From Tianweitania sp. UT-5YL-CI-8 (GTDB taxonomy: Bacteria; Pseudomonadota; Alphaproteobacteria; Rhizobiales; Rhizobiaceae), in contig NZ_JASCRR010000023.1 of assembly GCF_030010215.1 (NCBI RefSeq), positions 1 through 46,342 of the forward strand: 46,342 nucleotides of DNA, in the 5' to 3' direction. Under the pieces are notes generated by a model that did no database searches, was not told where the DNA came from, and saw nothing but the letters and a program-made list of their open reading frames with translations. Positions 1 to 6,210 of the stretch are shown here, in pieces. How positions within the stretch are numbered: position 1 is the stretch's first letter; every line of letters starts with the position of its first letter. A program made the position numbers and the translations under genes.

Positions 1-126
1 CGCGGCCGCGGCACAGAAGAGAGGAGAAAAGACCAACCCATTGACCAAAGCCTGATCAGAAAACCATACTCAGAGGTGGCTCACTTCTCGGTGGAAAAAC
101 CGGCTCACTTCCGCGTGGAAACCAAC
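1..126 (+). mobile_element. Right end of an IS21-family insertion sequence
   Basis: Two direct copies of a 20-bp terminal repeat are visible at 78-97 and 102-121. Both read GGCTCACTTC, then four variable bases, then TGGAAA. Multiple internal direct repeats at each terminus are characteristic of IS21-family elements, and the repeats follow directly after an istB-like C-terminus. The exact outer end is uncertain; it lies near 121-130, just before the next gene. The rest of the element is outside the window to the left. It marks, and may have cut, the left side of the neighbouring integrated element. Confidence 0.75.
2..55 (+). CDS. istB: IS21-family helper ATPase IstB, C-terminal end (partial)
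   Basis: Only the last 17 codons are inside the window; the stop TGA is at 53-55. The translated tail (AAAAQKRGEKTNPLTKA) has the Ala-rich stretch followed by a KTNPLTKA ending that is typical of IstB proteins from rhizobial IS21 elements. IstB is the AAA+ ATPase that assists the IstA transposase in target selection. The IS21-type terminal repeats directly downstream support the call. Whether the complete element is intact cannot be seen. Confidence 0.65.
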   Translation, partial: AAAAQKRGEKTNPLTKA

Positions 127-149
127 ACCTCATGGGCTTGGAGGATGGG

Positions 150-647
150 ATGGGCGAGCTTCTTGACAGAGCTTTTCAACTCGAGATCTTGTCGGATCTG
201 CAAAACTTGTATCCTCGGCAGGCGGATCTTGAACGTGCCTATGGAAAACAAACCAACAACAAGTTGCTGGTGAATTTCTCCTACTTGCACGAACACGGCC
301 TGATTGACCTTAAATTCTCACGGTTTCATTCCGGTGAGATCAAGCTCCATCGCGCCACTATCACAGCGAAAGGGCTCGATTTCATCACCGACGATGGCGG
401 GCTGTCTGCCATTCTTGGTGTGGTCACGGTCAAACTGCACGAGCACACAATCCGCGATCTTCTGATTGCCAAAATCACAAGCTCAGACGCTCCTGAAACT
501 GTCAAAAAGAACCTGGTCGAGAAGATCAAAAGCCTTCCTGCCGACCTGTTGGGCGGACTAACTCAGAAGGCGCTCGATGCCGGCTTATCCAGCCTTCCCG
601 ACGTTGCTGGCTGGATTGCTGAAGCTCTGAAATCGCCTCCCACATGA
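150..647 (+). CDS. Hypothetical protein, possible winged-helix
   Basis: I do not recognise this 165-residue protein. The start at 150 is chosen because GGAGG at 140-144 sits five bases upstream; an in-frame ATG at 132 lacks a comparable site and lies almost inside the IS21 end. The N-terminal half (LLVNFSYLHEHGLIDLK, then an ITAKGLDFI strand-turn-helix) resembles a small winged-helix DNA-binding fold. The C-terminal half is helical, with an ALKSPP tail. It stands alone on the plus strand between an IS end and the phage-type protease gene, so it may be cargo or a regulator of the left element. Function is unknown. Confidence 0.6.
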   Translation: MGELLDRAFQLEILSDLQNLYPRQADLERAYGKQTNNKLLVNFSYLHEHGLIDLKFSRFHSGEIKLHRATITAKGLDFITDDGGLSAILGVVTVKLHEHTIRDLLIAKITSSDAPETVKKNLVEKIKSLPADLLGGLTQKALDAGLSSLPDVAGWIAEALKSPPT

Positions 648-764
648 GACAGGACGCGACCCGCTACGGCAGTCGCCATTGTTATTTTCTGCACATCAGA
701 TGTCTTCGATAGTGTATATTCGCACAACGATTGATGGCGCCTACTGTGGAGAAAGGCAAAGGAA

Positions 765-2006
765 ATGAGAGCTTTAGAAACGGCCATATCGGCGCCCTGG
801 GCAATGCTACCCGAGGCGGTCGAGCAGGTTCTTGAGATCGCGGCGCGCGAGAACTCGACTACACCCGAAGCGCTCGAGGCGTATCGGGCGCGTGAGCTGA
901 AAAGGTCGGAGCGCGCCGGCGTCCGCGACGGAGTGGCGATCCTGTACGCCCATGGCCCCATGTTCAAGGGTGCGAACCTGATGACGGAGATCTCTGGGGC
1001 GACGTCATACGACCGCCTCCGGCGCGACCTGCAAACTGCCCTTGATGATGATAGCGTTGGCGCTGTGTTGCTGTCCGTGGACAGCCCCGGAGGTGAGGCG
1101 CACGGCTGCGATGAGCTGGCGGCCGCCATTTATGCTTCCCGCGGCAAGAAGCCTATCCATGCGCATGTCTCGGGCCACGGGTGCAGCGGTGCCTACTGGC
1201 TGGCGAGCGCGGCCGAAAAGATCACTGTCAGCGACCTCGCCACCATAGGTTCGATCGGCGTCGTGCTCGGTATTACCGAACGCAAGAAATCCGACGAGGC
1301 GCGCGGCATCACGCATACCGAGTTCGTGTCCAGCCAGTCTCCCGGCAAGCGGCCGAAGATGGAAACCGACGAGGGCCGTGCCCAGATCCAGAAGTATGTG
1401 GATGACATGGCCCAGGTTTTTGTGTCGGCCGTCGCGAAGTATCGCGGGGTGTCGGTCGAGAAGGTGCTGAAGGACTTCGCCCAAGGTGGGGTCGAGATCG
1501 GTGAGAACGCTCGCAAGGCGGGCATGGTCGACGCCGTTGGGCAGTTCGAGGACGTGCTCCAGTCCCTGGCGTCGCGCACCAGGCGCAGTTCCAGCACCCC
1601 GAAGCCTTCGCCGTCGGCGGCGCTACCAACGAGCCACCGCGCGCTTGTTGAAGCGGATCCGGCTATTGCAGAGGTGACAGCCCCTGCTCCCGCGCCACTC
1701 GCGCCAGTGGAAACCACCTCGGCAATTGAAGAGTTCCGAGCGCGTGTTGCCGGCTATGCCGAGATCGATGGTCAGGATCACGCGCCAGAGCTGTTCGCCG
1801 CGTTGCGCGACTATACAACGGTGAGCGCGGAGCGGGCCGCATCGATCTTGGCCGCGGCTCGCAAGGACTTCGGCACAATCAGTGTCAGCGCTGAAGATGC
1901 TTACGCCATCAAATGCATGAAAGCCGGAGCCCTCGGCACTGAAAACTGGACGATCGGCGTTGATGGAAAATTGAATAGTCCTCTCAATCCAGATTTCTTT
2001 CCCTGA
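765..2006 (+). CDS. S49-family (SppA-like) phage prohead protease
   Basis: This 413-residue protein has the ClpP/crotonase-fold peptidase S49 core of phage head-maturation proteases. Visible motifs are LLSVDSPGG (residues 102-110), the nucleophile loop SGHGCSGAYWLAS with likely catalytic Ser141, the TIGSIGVV segment (160-167) and a basic SSQSPGKRPK stretch with a candidate catalytic Lys near 195. The family cleaves scaffold and capsid precursors during head assembly. There is no signal peptide or membrane anchor, which argues against a cellular SppA. The C-terminal 110 residues are a Pro/Ala linker plus a small helical domain. A GGAGAAAGGCAAAGGAA ribosome-binding region precedes the ATG. No portal, terminase or major capsid gene is adjacent, which is unusual. 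Confidence 0.85.
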   Translation: MRALETAISAPWAMLPEAVEQVLEIAARENSTTPEALEAYRARELKRSERAGVRDGVAILYAHGPMFKGANLMTEISGATSYDRLRRDLQTALDDDSVGAVLLSVDSPGGEAHGCDELAAAIYASRGKKPIHAHVSGHGCSGAYWLASAAEKITVSDLATIGSIGVVLGITERKKSDEARGITHTEFVSSQSPGKRPKMETDEGRAQIQKYVDDMAQVFVSAVAKYRGVSVEKVLKDFAQGGVEIGENARKAGMVDAVGQFEDVLQSLASRTRRSSSTPKPSPSAALPTSHRALVEADPAIAEVTAPAPAPLAPVETTSAIEEFRARVAGYAEIDGQDHAPELFAALRDYTTVSAERAASILAAARKDFGTISVSAEDAYAIKCMKAGALGTENWTIGVDGKLNSPLNPDFFP

Positions 2007-2012
2007 GCATCT

Positions 2013-2035
2013 GGGGCGGGTTTTGCTCCCGCCCC
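2013..2035. terminator. Hairpin between convergent genes
   Basis: A perfect 8-bp stem (GGGGCGGG at 2013-2020, CCCGCCCC at 2028-2035) with a TTTTGCT loop lies between the stop of the S49 protease and the stop of the convergent coiled-coil gene. No long T-tract follows on either strand, so a bidirectional terminator is likely but not certain. Confidence 0.5.
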
Positions 2036-2048
2036 CGATTGTCCAGGA

Positions 2049-2837
2049 TCACGCTGCCGATTGCTGTTCGATCGGCGGCGCGCCGGCCGGGAGGGGAAGC
2101 TCTCCAGCAACGATCGCCGCAGCACGGGCGCGAAGGCGCTCCGAGATCAGTGCCGACACCGGCCGGTCAACCGCCGGCGGCGTTGGGCCTTCAAATCTCA
2201 TCGAAGGCACCGGGGCGGTGATCGCATCCATCCGCCTCAAGGTGATCGAGCTGTCATATTGACCCCGGTCGAAAACCTCCGGAACGCCGCGAAAAAGTAG
2301 TTCGGCGATTACAGCTCCAACGAGGTCCGCGCCTGCGAAGTGATCTTGCGCGCGTCGGTCATGTTCCTCCGGGAAAGACCATGGCCGCGCCTGAACAAGG
2401 TCAGGATAGTCGTCCAGGACGCGGAGGACCGAGCCGGCGGCGGATGTAAGGGCGGATGCTGCTTTGCGCATATCGCCCTCAAGGACATCCACACGCTTGG
2501 CAGCTTCGTTCAGTTCAGCAGCGGCAGCTTCACGGGCCTGCCGCTCCCGAGCGACGACAAGCGCCGCCTGAAGTTCCGTGATGTGGGCACGATACTCGTC
2601 GATTTCTTCGCCGGTCGATTTCGCGTCAAGTTCGGCGATGGTAATCGCATGCCGAATCTCGCCGGGCACTTCGGTGCCAGGATTCTCGGCGATGAAATCG
2701 CGCCGCTTCTCGCGAGCCTTCGTCAAAAGGTCATCAACGATCTGACTGCGCCGCCGGAGGGTTTCGAGACCGGATTCGAACTTGGCAAGCTGGTCGGCGA
2801 TCTGCAGCTCTGTCGAGCGCTTAAATGGATTTTTCAT
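2049..2837 (-). CDS. Hypothetical coiled-coil protein of the integrated element
   Basis: A 262-residue protein I cannot assign to a family. Residues about 1-140 are strongly helical and charged with heptad-like spacing (EIDEYRAHITELQAALVVARERQAREAAAAELNEAAKRVD), predicting a long coiled coil. The C-terminal 110 residues are more mixed, ending in a Pro/Ala-rich tail. A good ribosome-binding site (AAAGGAG) is located 7 bases before the ATG at 2837. It is the last gene of the minus-strand series of the left element, separated from the preceding gene by a strong hairpin, and is convergent with the prohead-type protease. A structural or scaffold-related role is possible from context only. Confidence 0.65.
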   Translation of the reverse strand: MKNPFKRSTELQIADQLAKFESGLETLRRRSQIVDDLLTKAREKRRDFIAENPGTEVPGEIRHAITIAELDAKSTGEEIDEYRAHITELQAALVVARERQAREAAAAELNEAAKRVDVLEGDMRKAASALTSAAGSVLRVLDDYPDLVQARPWSFPEEHDRRAQDHFAGADLVGAVIAELLFRGVPEVFDRGQYDSSITLRRMDAITAPVPSMRFEGPTPPAVDRPVSALISERLRARAAAIVAGELPLPAGAPPIEQQSAA

Positions 2838-2859
2838 GATTTCGCTCCTTTGGGAGGGA

Positions 2860-2881
2860 GGCGCCGGCTACGGCCGGCGCC
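2860..2881 (-). other. Intercistronic hairpin
   Basis: A perfect 9-bp inverted repeat (GGCGCCGGC at 2860-2868, GCCGGCGCC at 2873-2881) with a four-base TACG loop sits between two minus-strand genes. There is no T-tract, so processing or mRNA stabilisation is as likely as termination. Confidence 0.5.
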
Positions 2882-2889
2882 TTGGTTGA

Positions 2890-3330
2890 TCAGGCTACAC
2901 CCACGTTGCGCATGGTTTTGCCCCAGCCATGGGGGTCTGGCTTCGAGTATCCGCCGTCGCCGACGGCTTTGTTCGCTTGGGCAACGTGCTTGCCCCACGA
3001 AGCTACCGATTCCTGCGAAGTCGGCTTAGTCTCGGTCGATTCGGCGTATCCGAGCCCCAAAGCTCCCGCGCGCGGTGCGCCGAAGTCCTTCCTCAAGCGG
3101 TCGACCTCCGCAGTATGCGCCAGCGCAGCGGCATCGCGATCGCGCATGGCCGCACCAAGGAGCGATACCGCCACCTCGGCTGACATATCCGAGCCCGTCG
3201 CCAGGGCATTGGCAAGCGTCGGCAACGCCTTTGCATGCTCGTGGTGTAGAATGGCGCTGATCCGCGCCCGTTCCAGTTCGATTTCGTTGGACATAGTCAA
3301 GACTTTCTGCCTCAAGGCATTGGTTTCCAT
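2890..3330 (-). CDS. Phage prohead scaffold-like protein
   Basis: The segment ELERARISAILHHEHAK followed by ALPTLANALATGSDMSAEVA matches the pattern (ERARI-x-AIL, then LA-x-x-LA, then a small helix) found in the C-terminal scaffold region fused to many S49/ClpP-type phage head proteases. Here it is a separate protein of about 146 residues. The start is uncertain: ATG at 3330 (METNALRQ) or at 3294 (MSNEIELE); neither has a strong ribosome-binding site. The open frame reaches 3453, but that part spans a strong hairpin and is probably not translated. If the relationship holds, this is the likely partner or substrate of the S49 protease encoded at the other side of the convergent junction. Confidence 0.6.
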   Translation of the reverse strand: METNALRQKVLTMSNEIELERARISAILHHEHAKALPTLANALATGSDMSAEVAVSLLGAAMRDRDAAALAHTAEVDRLRKDFGAPRAGALGLGYAESTETKPTSQESVASWGKHVAQANKAVGDGGYSKPDPHGWGKTMRNVGVA

Positions 3331-3401
3331 AGACAAATGACGTACAGTCACCTGGCTCACGGACCTGTTCCGAGGCGCATTTCTCCCAATGAAAAGTTGA
3401 C

Positions 3402-3432
3402 CCGACGCCGCCCCTCGCACGGGCGGCGTCGG
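3402..3432 (-). other. Strong intercistronic hairpin
   Basis: A perfect 12-bp inverted repeat (CCGACGCCGCCC at 3402-3413 and GGGCGGCGTCGG at 3421-3432, loop CTCGCAC) lies directly after the stop of the last translationally coupled gene at 3450. It could terminate or attenuate the nine-gene operon before the scaffold-like gene, although on the minus strand only a weak T-rich stretch (AACTTTTC) follows. Confidence 0.5.
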
Positions 3433-3449
3433 TATTTGTGGGCGAGAGG

Positions 3450-3845
3450 TCATGACAGGGCCTCCCGTAGCGTCTCGCGGCGCTTTACGGCGTCCTCAGC
3501 TTGCTCGATTGAGATCCCAAAGCGCATGGCGACCTGATCGGCGGTGACGGGCTCATCAGCAAAGGCGACGAAGATCGCTGCCATGTCTCCGCGATGAGGG
3601 TTCAGTTCCGACATGGTGAACACCATGATTCCTCTCGGAAGGCCTCCACCAGCCTCGGCAATGGCAGCATGGTCGAGGGCAATCTCGAAGGCGTCGACCG
3701 CTGCTTTGCAAATCTCCGCGGTCGTCATCGTCGGAAAAAAGAAATCAAAAATCCCGGCCGCGCGCGCCGCGCTGTGATCCCGCGTCAGCAGACGATGCTC
3801 GAGGATCCTGCCGACCAGCTGGTTATGCGTGCGCGCTAACGTCAT
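3450..3845 (-). CDS. Hypothetical protein of the left element operon
   Basis: A 131-residue protein of unknown function. The start ATG at 3845 overlaps the stop of the upstream gene (ATGA), so translation is probably coupled; a further in-frame start at 3866 exists but is less likely. The C-terminal part (VTADQVAMRFGISIEQAEDAVKRRETLREA) contains a helix-turn-helix-like segment with the form of a small DNA-binding or sigma-like domain. It is the ninth and last gene of the coupled chain that begins at 9431 and is followed by a 12-bp-stem hairpin. Confidence 0.6.
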   Translation of the reverse strand: MTLARTHNQLVGRILEHRLLTRDHSAARAAGIFDFFFPTMTTAEICKAAVDAFEIALDHAAIAEAGGGLPRGIMVFTMSELNPHRGDMAAIFVAFADEPVTADQVAMRFGISIEQAEDAVKRRETLREALS

Positions 3846-4492
3846 GGCTGGAAATCCTCGAGCCACCGGTCAGTGGATATGATGAGCTCGTAGGACGCCG
3901 CGAAGGCCGGCGGCATTGCACGGTGGACATTGTCGCAGCCGCTTTTCATCGGCTCGGTAAATGGGCGCTCGATAAATGGGCTTCCTTTGGTCGCCGACTG
4001 CACTTCCCACCGCGCTCTCCACGCGATTGCGAGAAGCCGCTGAGCCTCCTCTTCAAGCTTGTTCGTGTAAAGGATCACTCGCGCCCGATGAGCCTCGAGC
4101 TCCCGGTCGAGCACCGCCTTGGCCGCTGATTTCTCCGCATGGTAGAATTCGATACGATCCTTGAGCGCCTCCAGCTTCGCCGGCGCTTCCTCCAGGTCGC
4201 GGCCGAACGATGCCAGGCGGCTTCGAAGCGGTTCTGTAGCCGCCTCGTCGGCCTCCTCCGCCTCGAGCTTTGCTAGGCTCTTTTCCGTCGACTGGATAAC
4301 GGACCGGAGTTCCCGGATTGGAAGGCTGTTGACCTCTGCATGGCAAGCGTTGGCGATATCTTCCAAGGCCTTTCTCGCCGCGTTGATGGCGGGCGATGGC
4401 TTCTGGAAAAGGATCGCAAAGAGCTGATCGTGGATATCCGTGGCGTAAGACCGCGGCGCGTCAATCCTGCTGAGATGGGGATGCTTGACCAT
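3842..4492 (-). CDS. Hypothetical coiled-coil protein
   Basis: A 216-residue protein of unknown function, starting MVKHPHLSRIDAPRS. The start at 4492 shares one base with the upstream stop (TAATG), and the stop overlaps the next start (ATGA). The central 120 residues (STEKSLAKLEAEEADEAATE onward, then RDLEEAPAKLEALKDRIEFY) are predicted to form an extended coiled coil; the C-terminus is rich in aromatic and Pro residues (RPFTEPMKSG). Position inside the topoisomerase/ATPase operon suggests a role in replication or packaging of the element, but this is context only. Confidence 0.6.
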   Translation of the reverse strand: MVKHPHLSRIDAPRSYATDIHDQLFAILFQKPSPAINAARKALEDIANACHAEVNSLPIRELRSVIQSTEKSLAKLEAEEADEAATEPLRSRLASFGRDLEEAPAKLEALKDRIEFYHAEKSAAKAVLDRELEAHRARVILYTNKLEEEAQRLLAIAWRARWEVQSATKGSPFIERPFTEPMKSGCDNVHRAMPPAFAASYELIISTDRWLEDFQP

Positions 4493-4659
4493 TAGGATGC
4501 TCTCGCCAATTTCAGTTGCGCCGCGCGGATCGCCGCGATCGCCTGCCGCGTGTCGAGCCCGAATTCGAGCGTTAGATGAGGCATCAGCGGATGCGGCCGG
4601 TCCCGCAGTGGGGTGCTGGCGAGCCAATCGGCTGCCGTGGTGATGGGGTCGGTGGTCAT
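4492..4659 (-). CDS. Small hypothetical protein
   Basis: A 55-residue protein (MTTDPITTAADWLAS start) with no recognised family. The start at 4659 overlaps the preceding stop (ATGA) and the stop shares a base with the following ATG (TAATG), which supports it as a genuine translated gene despite its size. The C-terminal half is an amphipathic helix-rich stretch (DTRQAIAAIRAAQLKLARAS). Confidence 0.55.
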   Translation of the reverse strand: MTTDPITTAADWLASTPLRDRPHPLMPHLTLEFGLDTRQAIAAIRAAQLKLARAS

Positions 4660-4916
4660 GCCTGGGCTTCCTTCCTGTGCATCTCTCCGAGTTGGTGCTG
4701 AACGGCTGTCTGAAAATCCGCGATCTGGCAACGAACCTCCAGCTCGCTAAGCCCAGCACTGCGCATGCGCTTCGACAGTTCCCGGCAGCGCTTCAGATAG
4801 TAGCGTTCTGCGTTCTCGCCGTGGACGACGCTAAGAAAGCGCGCCATCCGCTGGACCTCAACAGTTTGAGCGAGAGGGAAGGCGCGAACCTCTGCCTTGA
4901 AGAAATCAAGCTGCAT
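4656..4916 (-). CDS. DUF6074-like small protein
   Basis: An 86-residue basic helical protein. It starts MQLDFFKAEVRAFPLAQ and continues with an Arg-rich helical body ending in a QTAVQHQLGEMHR helix. The FPLA motif near the N-terminus followed by two helices resembles the DUF6074 proteins common in rhizobial prophages and islands; function unknown. The start lies 11 bases inside the end of the upstream RepA-like gene and the stop overlaps the next start (ATGA), so translation is probably coupled on both sides. Confidence 0.6.
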   Translation of the reverse strand: MQLDFFKAEVRAFPLAQTVEVQRMARFLSVVHGENAERYYLKRCRELSKRMRSAGLSELEVRCQIADFQTAVQHQLGEMHRKEAQA

Positions 4917-6210
4917 CGGTCAGCCTCCCGTCGGCGTCACCGTCACCGCGCGCGGGGTCATTGGTGGGACCTCCCGTCCCACACCCAGGGGGAAAGCCTG
5001 TCGGCTTCCCAATGCCTTCTTCGTACTTTGGGTTCTTTCCTGAAAGGTCTGTTCCCTTTTGCTTTGGAAGAGGGCCTGTCGCCCTGGCACTGTCACCCCT
5101 CTCTACAGAGAGGGGGTTGGTGACGGTGACGGTGACGTTTTCAGGTTCCTGCGTCACCAAGGGCGTCACCATAGCGTCACCGGTGACGGTGATGGTGACG
5201 TTCTCCCCTTCAACTGTGAGGAGACCATCTCCCTGCATCTGGTTCTTCGTCTTGCTGAAGAGCTTGCGTTTCGTCTCTGATTTCTTGTCGGACCAGAGGT
5301 CATAGCAGGCAGTCTGCCACGCCTCGACCGACGCGCCGGTGGCGCCACCGACCCGCACCAGCGCCGCAAGCATCTGATCTGCAATCGTCTGCTTACGCCG
5401 GTCCCTCGCGTCGGCCGTGCTGTCTGTGTTGTCGGTCAAAGCCCGGAGGTCGCGGATGACCTGGACCGAGATTGGCCCGCCGGCGATTTGGATCTCGTCA
5501 CCGCCAATCGTGAAGGCAAAGCGGGCACCGTCCGGCCCGTTGCGAAGTTTTTCAACCTGAAGGAATGAGGTTTCGTCTTGGCCCCGCTTCACCTTGACCA
5601 CGGCGTCAGCTCGGTCGAAAAAGACGCGGCTGCCTCGCATACCAGCATCTTCGTTCTTTCCCGTGTGGTGGACAGACAGCACACAGCAGCCCAAGTCTCG
5701 CGCTATCCGGTCGGCGCTGTTCATGTATTCGGAAGCCGCCGACGCGTCGTCCTGCGACTTCTCGCCGAAACACGCGGCAAGGGTGTCGACCACGATCAGC
5801 ACCACAGGAAGCTTGGACTGCCGCGACAGCTCACGCGCCGCCCCGGTGATCGCATGGCGGGACTCGGTCTTGCCGATGCCTGCCTCGGGAGCCGGCATAA
5901 CTGCAACGTGCAGAGTGCCGGGCTCTTGTCCCAGGGCGCGCGCGGCGGCAACGAGGCGCTCCTTGGCGCCGTCGATGTCTTCACCACACACATAGAGCAC
6001 CGCGCCGTGCTCAATCGAGCGATCCGCCCATTGTAGGCCTGCGGAAGCTGCCAGGACGGTTCGGATAGCGATACCGGTCTTTCCGGCACCGCTTGCCCCA
6101 TACAGCAAGCACGGCCCGGCAGGCAGGACGCCTGGAATGATGAACCGCCGCCGCGGCTTATCATGGAGAAGCGAGCGCTCAATCTCTTCAAGGGTGACAT
6201 AAGCGATCAT
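4906..6210 (-). CDS. RepA/KaiC-like AAA (AAA_25) ATPase with VT-rich tail
   Basis: A 434-residue protein whose first 230 residues form a RecA-fold ATPase of the RSF1010 RepA/AAA_25 type. Visible are Walker A YGASGAGKT (residues 37-45), Walker B VVLIVVDT (Asp142), the sensor SVHHTGK (179-185) and an arginine segment MRGSR (191-195). Relatives are hexameric helicases of plasmid and phage replication, or accessory ATPases. Residues 240-320 look like a winged-helix region. The last 110 residues are Val/Thr- and Gly/Pro-rich with repeated ENVTVTVT-like units, encoded by a GGTGAC-rich stretch of DNA. Its ATG overlaps the stop of the Topo VIII-like gene (ATGA), which links the two products functionally. 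A helicase-loading or DNA-translocation role is inferred. Confidence 0.8.
   Translation of the reverse strand: MIAYVTLEEIERSLLHDKPRRRFIIPGVLPAGPCLLYGASGAGKTGIAIRTVLAASAGLQWADRSIEHGAVLYVCGEDIDGAKERLVAAARALGQEPGTLHVAVMPAPEAGIGKTESRHAITGAARELSRQSKLPVVLIVVDTLAACFGEKSQDDASAASEYMNSADRIARDLGCCVLSVHHTGKNEDAGMRGSRVFFDRADAVVKVKRGQDETSFLQVEKLRNGPDGARFAFTIGGDEIQIAGGPISVQVIRDLRALTDNTDSTADARDRRKQTIADQMLAALVRVGGATGASVEAWQTACYDLWSDKKSETKRKLFSKTKNQMQGDGLLTVEGENVTITVTGDAMVTPLVTQEPENVTVTVTNPLSVERGDSARATGPLPKQKGTDLSGKNPKYEEGIGKPTGFPPGCGTGGPTNDPARGDGDADGRLTDAA
4936..5199. repeat. Cluster of GGTGAC hexamers (iteron-like)
   Basis: Eleven copies of GGTGAC, in either orientation, occur within 264 bp: starts at 4936, 4942, 5092, 5119, 5125, 5131, 5153, 5165, 5176, 5182 and 5194. 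They lie in the 3' end of the RepA-like gene and encode its Val-Thr repeats. The density could reflect protein-level repeats only, or a DNA-level function such as an origin with iterons near a replication gene. Confidence 0.5.

Noticed and set aside
745-770. GGAGAAAGGCAAAGG near 751 as a copy of the tRNA-Ser 5' end (left attachment site)
   Set aside because: Only the first six bases match well; the sequence is better explained as the ribosome-binding region of the S49 protease gene.
765-2006. S49 protein as a cellular signal-peptide peptidase SppA
   Set aside because: No membrane anchor or signal peptide, and it is next to a scaffold-like gene inside a mobile element.
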